This document shows positions 6,628-13,255 of a stretch of 13,255 bases of DNA, piece by piece. The stretch spans positions 1 through 13,255 of the forward strand of contig NZ_CALEVF010000054.1 of NCBI RefSeq assembly GCF_937920395.1. Direction: 5' to 3'. Both the position numbers and the translations under genes were made by a program. The notes beneath the pieces were generated by a model. That model made no database searches. It was not told the origin of the DNA and saw only the letters and a program-made list of their open reading frames with translations. Each line of letters begins with the position of its first letter. Position 1 is the stretch's first letter. Source of the DNA: an uncultured Clostridium sp. Its GTDB lineage: Bacteria > Bacillota > Clostridia > Clostridiales > Clostridiaceae.

Positions 6628-7704
6628 TTACTTTTTATCAGCAAGATTTAATATTAAATTCCACACTCTTTTACAGCTATCCCCATCCAAGTAACGATAA
6701 AAGTTCTTTTGAGCATCTTTTCTGATTTTTATAAATTTATCATTACCCAAAGAGACATCTTTTACATAATCTATTAAATCATCAATGATCTTTAACTTAG
6801 GACCAGGAGTATCTATTTCTTTTTTAAAATCTATAGCAAGCCCTCGCTCTTTATCATACTGAACTGCGTCATATGGAAGGAAACAAATTGGTCTATTTAA
6901 TACTAAATAATCCACATAAATTGAACTATAATCTGTAAGTACCATGTCACTAACTGCGAGTATACTTTGAGTAGACATTTCTTCATTAAAATCTATTGTT
7001 ACAATGTTCTTCATATTAGCAAATATTTTATCATCTAGTAACCGCTCCATGTAATGAGGACGATAAATCATTTCCCAGTCGTTTTCTCCCATAAAATTGT
7101 CAAACTTGATCCAATCTTTTTCAGTAATTGGGAATTCTTTATCAATTTTATACCCTCTCCAAGTTGGACAAAATAATAGAATCTTTTTACCTAATGTATT
7201 ATATTTCAAATTGAATTTATTTCTACATGCACTAATATATTCTTTATCAAACAACATATCATTCCTTGGTAAGCCTAGTGGCATATAATTTGGAAGAGCA
7301 CATTTATCAAGTTCATCTGATCTTAAAAAATAAGTACTATCTCTTTCTGATAGTGTTACAACATTTTTTATTTTAGTTCTAATACCCTTATAGATATCCA
7401 TAGTTTTTTTAATGTTAAGTTCATTATTCCCTGGAGTACTTTTAGTTCCATATCCGTGGCTCATAAAAACACCATTTTTAGCTTTCCAGAATACACTTGT
7501 TGTATAATCTGAAACAACTACAGAATAATTTTTTATCATTTGACTTCCTCTTATAATAGTGTGCACAAATTTATTATATTTATAAAAACTACTGTACTCT
7601 ACTATTATGTCAGTTCTGTCGTTTTTTAAGTTTTTTTCATAATAATTATATAAAGCTTTTATGTTATCTTCAGTTTGAGATGTTAATAAAATTCTCTTCT
7701 TCAA
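6628..7704 (-). CDS. CDP-polyol:polyol-phosphate transferase, TagF/TarF family (copy 2)
   Basis: Glyphos_transf-family protein of 358 residues, the size of single-domain TagB/TarF enzymes and about half of TagF. Family members transfer glycerol- or ribitol-phosphate from a CDP-linked donor onto a glycan or polyol-phosphate chain at the cytoplasmic membrane face. Motifs: SHGYGTK (82-88, with catalytic-type His83), FCPTWRG (178-184), RPH (215-217, with His217 matching the second essential His of TagF), [15 protein letters not shown] (252-266) and RPICFLPYD (271-279). The start is TTG at 7704, 6 nt from GGGGAGG (7711-7717); the paralogue has the same TTG. The N-terminus has no signal peptide. 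About 83% identical to the gene at 3379-4455. The tarI gene that follows the paralogue is reduced to a scar here, so CDP-ribitol would have to come from the distal tarIJ. Donor specificity is inferred from that context. Confidence 0.88.
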   Translation of the reverse strand: MKKRILLTSQTEDNIKALYNYYEKNLKNDRTDIIVEYSSFYKYNKFVHTIIRGSQMIKNYSVVVSDYTTSVFWKAKNGVFMSHGYGTKSTPGNNELNIKKTMDIYKGIRTKIKNVVTLSERDSTYFLRSDELDKCALPNYMPLGLPRNDMLFDKEYISACRNKFNLKYNTLGKKILLFCPTWRGYKIDKEFPITEKDWIKFDNFMGENDWEMIYRPHYMERLLDDKIFANMKNIVTIDFNEEMSTQSILAVSDMVLTDYSSIYVDYLVLNRPICFLPYDAVQYDKERGLAIDFKKEIDTPGPKLKIIDDLIDYVKDVSLGNDKFIKIRKDAQKNFYRYLDGDSCKRVWNLILNLADKK

Positions 7705-7725
7705 AGTTATCCTCCCCTTAATTAA

Positions 7726-7755
7726 CAGCTATGATCAATAATAGCATCATAGCTG
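7726..7755. repeat. 10-bp inverted repeat upstream of transferase copy 2
   Basis: CAGCTATGAT (7726-7735) and ATCATAGCTG (7746-7755) are exact reverse complements with a 10-nt loop, in the 64-nt gap after the polymerase gene. It has no T-run on either side, so it is a poor terminator. It ends 8 nt before the transferase ribosome site in the transcribed direction and could affect translation or RNA processing. Confidence 0.45.
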
Positions 7756-7768
7756 CGTTAAAGCTTTT

Positions 7769-9112
7769 CTAATCTCTAATTTCTCCATTCTTATAGTAGT
7801 GATTTGCCACTGATGCAAAACCAAGGCAGAACCAAATAATATATGCAGCTTGGAAATTTAGAAGTATAAATGACTGTAGTAAACTTACAATTACTGTTGA
7901 TACTATAGGAAGTATACAACATATACGAAAATGTTTTGGAATGTTATCAAACTTCTTCATTATATAATAACAAGCTGAAATTATTCCTGTTAAATATAGT
8001 AACAATCCTACAATTCCCCATCCCATCCAAGTTTCAAGTATAAAGTTATGAGCTGGACGTGGTGATGGTTTAAGTACTATTATTTTATTTCCTGTATCTG
8101 CTTGAATCACAGGCACTGCTTCCTTATAAGCTACAGCAAATGTACCGGCTCCAAGAATTGGATCTTTCTTTATTGCAGTCCATGCCTTAGCCCAGAATAT
8201 ACCACGGATTTTATCACTAGCTTCTGCAGTTGCTTGACCATCTTCGTCATCAGTGCTTTCAGCTGGTGGTTGTTTAAGTCCTGGAATTCTACTTACTATT
8301 GGAGAAAATGATCTGTATACATTACTTTTGGATTTCATAAAGTTTACAGCTGCCGCAAGTACAGTAACCAAAACACATGCTAACATAAATAGCAAAATTC
8401 GCTTCCATGAACACCATTTAAGTCCAAACACTAGAAAGAAAGCTGCTACAAATACGGCACCCATGATTACCCATCCCATTCTTCCTCCAGAAAGAAATGC
8501 GAAAATCATACTTATTCCCATATTTGCATATGCTACTTTTCCAATCCATGAAGGTAATTTCTTTTCAGAACATTCTCTTATCACCCATACAGCAAATGTT
8601 ATAAACATAATACAAACATACATATATATATTAATATTATCTAAGAATTTCAATTTTCGTATATCTGAGTATCTGAAACAATCAAATAACTCTGTTAGGT
8701 TTAATAGGGAATAAATCACTATTACTCCACACAATAATGAATGTACTTTAGGCTTATATTCGTCCATCAAGAAAAATACAGATGAACCAAGTATTAATGA
8801 TCTTATAGGCCATGTTATTGATGCAAAAGGTAAATGTAGCAAAAATCTTGCTGCAAAAAGTATTACAAAATAAATACCAAAACCAAACAATGCCCAAAAA
8901 ACCCTTTTCGAAAATTCAGGAAAAATATATTCATGTTTAACTAACCCACGATAAATAAACATATATATAAATACTCCTATGGCAATTATCTCTGATAATG
9001 CAATAGTTACAGCGTTATTATGCACTGGGATTAGTATCACAGTACTTATTATTAATAAACAAACAAGTTCGACAACCCAATTCCTTTTGTGAAATGCTAA
9101 ATTAAACTTCAT
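7769..9112 (-). CDS. wzy: Wzy_C/O-antigen ligase-superfamily polysaccharide polymerase
   Basis: A 447-residue polytopic membrane protein with roughly ten or more hydrophobic segments (for example 11-30, 33-53, 68-91, 122-142, 160-179, 212-230, 238-257, 363-384, 397-418 and 420-436). A long extracytoplasmic loop (about 260-355) precedes the last group. Wzy_C-type features are GGRMGW (209-214), PILGAG (318-323) and PRPAHNFILETWMGWGIVGL (351-370), whose His355-Asn356 is the conserved HN of the family. The loop has an acidic stretch at 286-300. In a Wzx/Wzy locus it would join lipid-linked repeat units at the outer face of the membrane. Polymerase and O-antigen ligase cannot be separated by motif; with no LPS in Firmicutes, polymerase fits best. 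The ribosome site AAAGGAGA lies in the 3' end of the GT4 gene and only 1 nt separates them. Confidence 0.87.
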   Translation of the reverse strand: MKFNLAFHKRNWVVELVCLLIISTVILIPVHNNAVTIALSEIIAIGVFIYMFIYRGLVKHEYIFPEFSKRVFWALFGFGIYFVILFAARFLLHLPFASITWPIRSLILGSSVFFLMDEYKPKVHSLLCGVIVIYSLLNLTELFDCFRYSDIRKLKFLDNINIYMYVCIMFITFAVWVIRECSEKKLPSWIGKVAYANMGISMIFAFLSGGRMGWVIMGAVFVAAFFLVFGLKWCSWKRILLFMLACVLVTVLAAAVNFMKSKSNVYRSFSPIVSRIPGLKQPPAESTDDEDGQATAEASDKIRGIFWAKAWTAIKKDPILGAGTFAVAYKEAVPVIQADTGNKIIVLKPSPRPAHNFILETWMGWGIVGLLLYLTGIISACYYIMKKFDNIPKHFRICCILPIVSTVIVSLLQSFILLNFQAAYIIWFCLGFASVANHYYKNGEIRD

Positions 9113-9113
9113 C

Positions 9114-10256
9114 TTATGTTCTCCTTTGTTGCTTTATGATTATATTCTCTATTCTACCTACGAATTCTTTTCTATTATAATTTGCTAAACATTCATAATA
9201 ATTTTTCTTAGCGAATTTAGTATACCCTAGACTACATTTCTTTATAGCTTCACATATTGAATTAGGGTCTTCTTTAATGCATTTGACTCCATTTACACCA
9301 TCTTTAAATATATCTATTATCCCACCTTGATAAGTAGTAATTATAGCTAGTCCATTTCCCATCGCTTCTAAAATAGAAATGGGTTGACCTTCATTTGGAT
9401 AATATGTTGGCAAGCAAAAAACATTATTAGATTTAAGTAGAGCCGACTTCTTATAACCTTTAACAACTCCATGATAAGTTACATTATCTCCAAGCTCTTT
9501 AATCATTGAATTAACTGGTTCAACTATTTCTTCCTCGATGCCACCTGCTAAATCCAAGTGAAATTTGTAATTTTCTTTTTTAAGTATTAAACAAGCTTTT
9601 AATAAATCTAATATACCTTTGCTAAGCATTAAATTACTTAGATATAATATTTTCAATTCTTCTATTTCCTTATTATCATCTAATCTTTTATTAAATTGTT
9701 TCTCATTTAACATGTATTCATCCTGAACGCCATTTTCGCAAACAAAAACTTTGTCCTTATCAATGACCCCATCAAACATTTTAGTTAATGAATTTCCAAG
9801 AACTATAATTCCTGTACTCTTATTAAAATAAGACTTCAAGGTTTCTTGTTTTTTTGCATCAACTGAGTCATACATAATACGAACAAATCCTCCGTGGAAA
9901 TGGAGGAAACATTTAATTTTCTTGAATTTAGCAACATTTATAAATGGAGTGTACTTTAGAAACCCCAAATAACTTTGTGCTGGTGTAACATAGACTATAT
10001 CAAATTTTTCAAATAGTATTTTATAACAGCCAATAGCTATTGGCCTAAGACTATTTAAAATCTTCTTCACACTGAAATTACCTTGAGCTGCAAGACTTGT
10101 AAAAGTTCTTTCAGCATTACTATCTATAAATTCAACTTCATGACCATTTTCTTTTAAACCACTTAAAAGCATTTGGTTAGATACAGACATACCTGTTATA
10201 GGGTCTGGAAATGGACCTATCATTAAAATTTTTAGTTTCTTTCCCTGATTGTTCAT
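9114..10256 (-). CDS. GT4-family glycosyltransferase
   Basis: A 380-residue retaining GT-B glycosyltransferase, probably a peripheral membrane protein adding a sugar to the lipid-linked repeat unit. The N-terminal half begins KILMIGPFPDPITGMS (about 9-24), a typical GT4 acceptor-side opening, with LHFHGG at 118-123. The C-terminal half has the sugar-nucleotide site, including LYLSNLMLSKG (204-214), a GT4 landmark, and the EX7E motif at Glu289-Glu297 (NEGQPISILE). I place the start at ATG 10256, with GGAGGA at 10261-10266. An in-frame ATG 12 nt upstream (10268) would put the ribosome site inside the gene and overlap capG by 13 nt. Donor and acceptor cannot be read from sequence; following capEFG, UDP-L-FucNAc is a plausible donor. 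It ends 1 nt before the polymerase gene. Confidence 0.9.
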   Translation of the reverse strand: MNNQGKKLKILMIGPFPDPITGMSVSNQMLLSGLKENGHEVEFIDSNAERTFTSLAAQGNFSVKKILNSLRPIAIGCYKILFEKFDIVYVTPAQSYLGFLKYTPFINVAKFKKIKCFLHFHGGFVRIMYDSVDAKKQETLKSYFNKSTGIIVLGNSLTKMFDGVIDKDKVFVCENGVQDEYMLNEKQFNKRLDDNKEIEELKILYLSNLMLSKGILDLLKACLILKKENYKFHLDLAGGIEEEIVEPVNSMIKELGDNVTYHGVVKGYKKSALLKSNNVFCLPTYYPNEGQPISILEAMGNGLAIITTYQGGIIDIFKDGVNGVKCIKEDPNSICEAIKKCSLGYTKFAKKNYYECLANYNRKEFVGRIENIIIKQQRRT

Positions 10257-11380
10257 TACTTCCTCCATATAAAATTGTTTATAACACTTGTATACCCTTG
10301 AATAATATTAACAACTTTTATGGCAACGTTAATATCTGTATAATCATGTGCCTTAACAGTTTTTTCTCCTAATGATTTTTGCGTAGTTATTATTTCAATA
10401 GCTTGAGTTATACTGTCAGTTGTAATTCCACCAAGTATTATTGAACCTTTATCTATTGCTTCTGGTCTTTCAGTACTTGTTCTTATTGAAACTCCTGCAA
10501 ATTCCATGATGTTTGATTCTTCTGCAAGTGATCCACTATCTGATAATACACAGAAAGAATCCTTTTGAAGTTTATTATAATCGTAAAAACCAAATGGTTT
10601 TAGTTGTCTTATATTCTTATGAAATTTTATTCCTTTTTCTTCTATCTTCTTCCAGCTTCTTGGATGTGTTGAATAAATAACTGGCATATCATAAGTCGCA
10701 GCTATTTTATTTAGAGCATCAGTTATGCTTTTAAAGTTTTCATCATTATCTATATTTTCTTCACGATGAGCACTTACTAAAATGTACTTGTTTTTCTCAA
10801 GTCCTAATTTTGTTAAAACATCACTCTCATCAATCTTATCCATATATCTGTGGAAAACTTCTGGTAGTGGTGAGCCAGTAACAAAAGTATATTCTTTTCT
10901 CATTCCTTCTGATAACAAATATCTTCTTGCATGTTCTGTATATGCCATATTGACATCACTTGTAACATCGACTATCTTCCTGTTTATTTCCTCAGGTACA
11001 TTTTGATCAAAACATCTATTTCCTGCTTCCATATGAAATACTGGTATTTTCAATCTTTTAGCTGATATGACACTTAGGCAACTATTTGTATCTCCAAGTA
11101 TAACAAGTGCATCTGGTTTTTCTTGAACTAATATTTTATAACTCTCAGCTATTATGTTTCCCATAGTTTCACCAAGGTTATCTCCTACAACTCCTAAAAA
11201 ATGATCTGGTGCTCTAAGTTCTAGCTCTTTAAAAAACACATCATTAAGTGTGTAATCCCAATTTTGTCCTGTATGTACAAGAATATTATCAAAATACCTA
11301 TCGCAAGCTTTTATAACTTCAGATAGTCTTATTATCTCAGGTCTTGTTCCAAGTATTGTCATTACCTTAAGCTTTTTCAT
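10256..11380 (-). CDS. capG: CapG, UDP-GlcNAc 2-epimerase-family enzyme (UDP-L-FucNAc formation)
   Basis: Non-hydrolysing UDP-GlcNAc 2-epimerase family (GT-B fold, cytoplasmic), 374 residues, full length. With CapE and CapF adjacent, its reaction is most likely 2-epimerisation of UDP-6-deoxy-L-TalNAc to UDP-L-FucNAc. Family motifs: GTRPEII (11-17), HTGQNWD (36-42), GDTNS (96-100), HMEAGNRCFD (116-125), PEEINR (129-134), HREENID (205-211), STHPRS (237-242), SDSGSLAEE (280-288) and RTSTERPEA (300-308). The ATG at 11380 follows GGAGG embedded in the last codons of capF. Its stop TAA shares one base with the ATG of the next gene (TAATG), which implies translational coupling. The ordinary MnaA 2-epimerase is the alternative, but the context favours CapG. 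Confidence 0.95.
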   Translation of the reverse strand: MKKLKVMTILGTRPEIIRLSEVIKACDRYFDNILVHTGQNWDYTLNDVFFKELELRAPDHFLGVVGDNLGETMGNIIAESYKILVQEKPDALVILGDTNSCLSVISAKRLKIPVFHMEAGNRCFDQNVPEEINRKIVDVTSDVNMAYTEHARRYLLSEGMRKEYTFVTGSPLPEVFHRYMDKIDESDVLTKLGLEKNKYILVSAHREENIDNDENFKSITDALNKIAATYDMPVIYSTHPRSWKKIEEKGIKFHKNIRQLKPFGFYDYNKLQKDSFCVLSDSGSLAEESNIMEFAGVSIRTSTERPEAIDKGSIILGGITTDSITQAIEIITTQKSLGEKTVKAHDYTDINVAIKVVNIIQGYTSVINNFIWRK

Positions 11381-11385
11381 AAAGT

Positions 11386-12495
11386 CTATACCTCCAAATA
11401 AAATGTGTCTGGTTTTTCTGGATCAAAACATTCATTAACCCACATTATTGTAACTAAATCATTTTTACCAACGTTTACTATTGAGTGAGTGTATCCTGTA
11501 GGAATATCTACTACTTCCATCTTTTCTCCACTTACTTTATACTCAATTATTTTATCTTCTCCTAATTTCCTAAATCTAATAAGTCCTTCACCGCTAACTA
11601 CTACAAATTTTTCATTTTTAGTATGGTGCCAATGATTTCCTTTTGTTATACCTGGTTTAGAAACATTTACTGAAACTTGACCACTTGCAACTGTTCTAAT
11701 AAATTCAGTAAAAGATCCTCTATTGTCCTTATTCATCTTTAAATCATATGAAAACGAATCTTCTGGTAAAAAGCTTAAATAAGTACTATATAGTTTTTTA
11801 GTAAGATCATCTTGCATATTTGGGATACTTAAATCCGCTCTACTTTTCTTAAAGCTTTGTATCCTTGCTGCAAGATCTCCTAATTTAATATTATGTACAA
11901 CTGGTACAAAGCAATAATTACCTTTTTTAGACTCATAGCCATTCATTGCACGAGTAAGTTCATCTAATACATCATCTATGTAACATAATTCAAGCTCGGC
12001 ATCAGGATTTGATATTTGTATATCTAAGCCGTTTGCTATATTATAACAAAATGTAGCTACTACAGTATTATAATTAGGTTTACTCCATTTACCAAAAAGG
12101 TTAGAGAATCTATAAACTAATACCTTAGCTCCTGTTTCTTTACTATAAGAAAATAATAAATCTTCCCCAGCCCTTTTACTAATACCATAAGGATTGTTTT
12201 TTTCGGCTTGTATGGATGATGTTATTAGAACAGGTGCCTTGTTGTTATTCTTTTTAAGAAGCTCAAGTAACTCTGAAGTAAATCCAAAATTACCTTTCAT
12301 AAATTCACTCTCATCTTTTGGACGATTAACGCCTGCAAGATGAAAAACAAACTGACATTCTTTAGTATACTTTTCTAGTAATGCCTTATCAGTTTGCACA
12401 TCATATTGAAAAATATCTGTATAACCTTTGTTTTCAAGTTGTGCTATAAGGTTTTTTCCTACAAATCCTTTTGCTCCTGTAACAAGTATCTTCAT
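11386..12495 (-). CDS. capF: CapF, bifunctional UDP-sugar epimerase/reductase with cupin domain
   Basis: Cytoplasmic enzyme of the UDP-L-FucNAc pathway. It epimerises C3 of the CapE product with its cupin domain and reduces C4 with NADPH in its SDR domain, giving the 6-deoxy-L-talosamine nucleotide passed to CapG. The SDR domain (about 1-245) has the dinucleotide motif TGAKGFVGKN (6-15) and YGISK (103-107). The cupin domain (about 250-369) has HWHHTKNEKF (288-297) and GYTHS (334-338), giving likely zinc ligands His290, Glu295 and His337. I chose ATG at 12495, 6 nt after GAGGA at 12502-12506, over an in-frame GTG at 12507 that overlaps that ribosome site. This gives 369 residues, the length I recall for S. 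aureus CapF. The capG ribosome site lies in its final codons and the genes are 5 nt apart. Confidence 0.96.
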   Translation of the reverse strand: MKILVTGAKGFVGKNLIAQLENKGYTDIFQYDVQTDKALLEKYTKECQFVFHLAGVNRPKDESEFMKGNFGFTSELLELLKKNNNKAPVLITSSIQAEKNNPYGISKRAGEDLLFSYSKETGAKVLVYRFSNLFGKWSKPNYNTVVATFCYNIANGLDIQISNPDAELELCYIDDVLDELTRAMNGYESKKGNYCFVPVVHNIKLGDLAARIQSFKKSRADLSIPNMQDDLTKKLYSTYLSFLPEDSFSYDLKMNKDNRGSFTEFIRTVASGQVSVNVSKPGITKGNHWHHTKNEKFVVVSGEGLIRFRKLGEDKIIEYKVSGEKMEVVDIPTGYTHSIVNVGKNDLVTIMWVNECFDPEKPDTFYLEV

Positions 12496-12527
12496 ATTTT
12501 TCCTCACAATCTAATTTAATTATTTTG

Positions 12528-12553
12528 TTTATCTAATTACTTTACCTAATTAC
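12528..12553. repeat. 13-bp tandem duplication in capF leader
   Basis: Two adjacent 13-bp units, TTTATCTAATTAC and TTTACCTAATTAC (plus strand), differ at one base. They lie between the candidate capF promoter and its ribosome site. They could be a slippage product or an operator; nothing else supports regulation. Confidence 0.5.
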
Positions 12554-12562
12554 TTTATTTGC

Positions 12563-12593
12563 ATTATAATATTTAACGAAGTTAGTATTACAA
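12563..12593 (-). promoter_or_regulatory. Candidate sigma-A promoter for capF
   Basis: On the minus strand a perfect TATAAT (12563-12568) lies 19 nt downstream of TTGTAA (12588-12593), a 4/6 match to TTGACA. The 19-nt spacer is longer than the ideal 17. The -35 box falls in the loop edge, and the spacer in the downstream arm, of the 21-bp inverted repeat, so promoter and hairpin overlap. It would give a leader of about 60 nt before capF. In an AT-rich genome chance TATAAT boxes are common, so confidence is modest. Confidence 0.35.
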
Positions 12594-12619
12594 GTGTTAT
12601 ACTAACTTCGTTAAATATT
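12568..12619 (-). terminator. 21-bp perfect inverted repeat between capE and capF
   Basis: Arms 12568-12588 and 12599-12619 are exact reverse complements around a 10-nt loop. It lies 55 nt after the capE stop. In the transcribed (minus) direction the stem ends in AAATATT and is followed by ATAATGC, so there is no clean U-run. It could be an imperfect intrinsic terminator, an attenuator or an mRNA processing/stabilising hairpin separating capE from capF. Confidence 0.6.
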
Positions 12620-12674
12620 CATATTAATTTTTCATTTATATTTTATACTAATTTATCCTTAATACTATTTCATA

Positions 12675-13226
12675 TTATTTAGATAAAGTTTTTAATTCTT
12701 CTTGTACATACTCAAGTTGAAGTAATTTTTCTTTTATTTGTTCTACATTAAGGACGTGAGTATTTTTAGAATTATATTCTTCTTCTTTAGATAATTTTGG
12801 ATCGCCTTCACTGAAATATTTATCGTAGTTTAGATCTCTCTTATCAGCTGGAACTCTAAAGAATCCTCCCATATCATTTGCTACTACAAATTCCTCTTTA
12901 GTAAGAAGCGTTTCATATACCTTTTCCCCATGACGAGTACCTATTATTTTAACTTCTTGCTTAGAACCGAACAATTCGCTTACTGCTTGTGCTAAATCAC
13001 GTATTGTTGATGAATCAGATTTTTGTACCATTATATCTCCTGCTTGACCATTTTTGAATGCAAATATTACAAGTTCTACTGCTTCATCAAGACTCATAAG
13101 GAATCTAGTCATATTAGGATCTGTTACAGTTAAGCTTTCTCCATTTTTTATTTGTTCTATGAATAATGGAATTACTGAACCACGTGATGCCATAACATTT
13201 CCGTATCTAGTACCACATATTAATGT
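12675..13226 (-). CDS. capE: CapE, UDP-GlcNAc 4,6-dehydratase/5-epimerase, C-terminal part only
   Basis: Partial gene: 183 C-terminal residues and a TAA stop, against about 340 residues for the family. CapE is a cytoplasmic extended-SDR enzyme that starts UDP-L-FucNAc synthesis by dehydrating and 5-epimerising UDP-GlcNAc. What is visible is the RYGNVMASRGSVIPLF block (residues 7-22 of the fragment), the TDPNMTRFLMSLDEAV block (about 35-50) and a GTRHGEKVYETLLT block further on, all typical of the CapE/FlaA1/PseB group. The N-terminal Rossmann glycine motif and the catalytic YxxxK lie beyond the window. The reading frame stays open into 13227-13241, but those bases are sequencing adapter, so the apparent GTG start there (MLFRS...) is an artefact. 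Assignment to CapE rather than PseB rests mainly on capF and capG next door. Confidence 0.9.
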   Translation of the reverse strand, partial: TLICGTRYGNVMASRGSVIPLFIEQIKNGESLTVTDPNMTRFLMSLDEAVELVIFAFKNGQAGDIMVQKSDSSTIRDLAQAVSELFGSKQEVKIIGTRHGEKVYETLLTKEEFVVANDMGGFFRVPADKRDLNYDKYFSEGDPKLSKEEEYNSKNTHVLNVEQIKEKLLQLEYVQEELKTLSK

Positions 13227-13255
13227 AGATCGGAAGAGCACACGTCTGAACTCCA
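13227..13255 (+). other. Illumina TruSeq adapter read-through at contig end
   Basis: The final 29 bases begin AGATCGGAAGAGC and continue as the standard TruSeq read-1 3' adapter up to the window end. They interrupt capE exactly where conserved CapE-family sequence (…TLICGTRYGN) should continue upstream. This is an untrimmed library artefact, not biology. Confidence 0.97.

Noticed and set aside
6441..6644. 67-codon minus-strand frame as an intact acetyltransferase gene
   Set aside because: Its first 18 codons are out-of-frame transferase and tarI-start sequence. Only the last 49 codons are acetyltransferase, too few for a functional enzyme.
8253..8714. 153-codon plus-strand open frame opposite the polymerase gene
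   Set aside because: It lies fully antisense to wzy, which has clear Wzy_C motifs and membrane segments. The translation has no recognisable domain, and it is explained by the mirrored codon structure of the real gene.
10257..10268. Upstream start (MEEV…) for the GT4 glycosyltransferase
   Set aside because: It would place the strong GGAGGA ribosome site inside the coding region. ATG at 10256 is correctly spaced from it and forms a typical TAATG coupling with capG.
1..13226. Insertion sequence or transposase as cause of the rearrangements
   Set aside because: No transposase motif, terminal inverted repeats or target duplications were seen at the junctions. Homologous or illegitimate recombination explains them without one.

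Overview
This window is an AT-rich, Gram-positive-looking surface-polysaccharide (capsule or teichoic-acid-like glycan) locus. Every convincing gene lies on the minus strand, so transcription runs from high to low coordinates. Low GC, strong AGGAGG-type ribosome sites, use of TTG and GTG starts, and the CapE/CapF/CapG, TarI/TarJ and TagF-family proteins all point to a Firmicute, most likely Clostridium or a close relative. That assignment is inference from style and gene content; there is no rRNA or other marker here.

Layout in transcription order. (1) UDP-N-acetyl-L-fucosamine synthesis: capE (5' end cut off by the window edge), then a strong hairpin with an overlapping promoter candidate, then capF and capG. 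(2) Assembly: a GT4 glycosyltransferase coupled to capG, and a Wzy-type O-antigen polymerase. (3) A TagF/TarF-family polyol-phosphate transferase (copy 2), followed by a recombination scar: 23 nt of a tarI start joined to the last 49 codons of a hexapeptide acetyltransferase. (4) rmlA and rmlC of the dTDP-rhamnose pathway, then only 19 codons of an rmlB-like gene and a hairpin. (5) A roughly 380-nt spacer with a promoter candidate. (6) A second transferase paralogue (copy 1, about 83% identical to copy 2 by hand alignment), tarI and tarJ for CDP-ribitol, and a Wzx-type flippase. (7) A bidirectional terminator and a two-copy repeat/hairpin element at the low-coordinate end.

How the genes would work together (inference): CapE/F/G supply UDP-L-FucNAc, and RmlA/RmlC supply part of dTDP-L-rhamnose synthesis (RmlB and RmlD must come from elsewhere). 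TarI/TarJ supply CDP-ribitol, and the GT4 enzyme and two phosphotransferases build or decorate a repeat unit with polyol phosphate. Wzx flips the lipid-linked unit and Wzy polymerises it. No initiating sugar-phosphate transferase or chain-length regulator is present; they may lie beyond the high-coordinate edge.

The last 29 bases (13227-13255) match an Illumina TruSeq adapter and are not genomic. I found no evidence of a wholly new system. The most informative signals are the traces of modular reshuffling: the duplicated transferase, the tarI scar, and the acetyltransferase and rmlB stubs.
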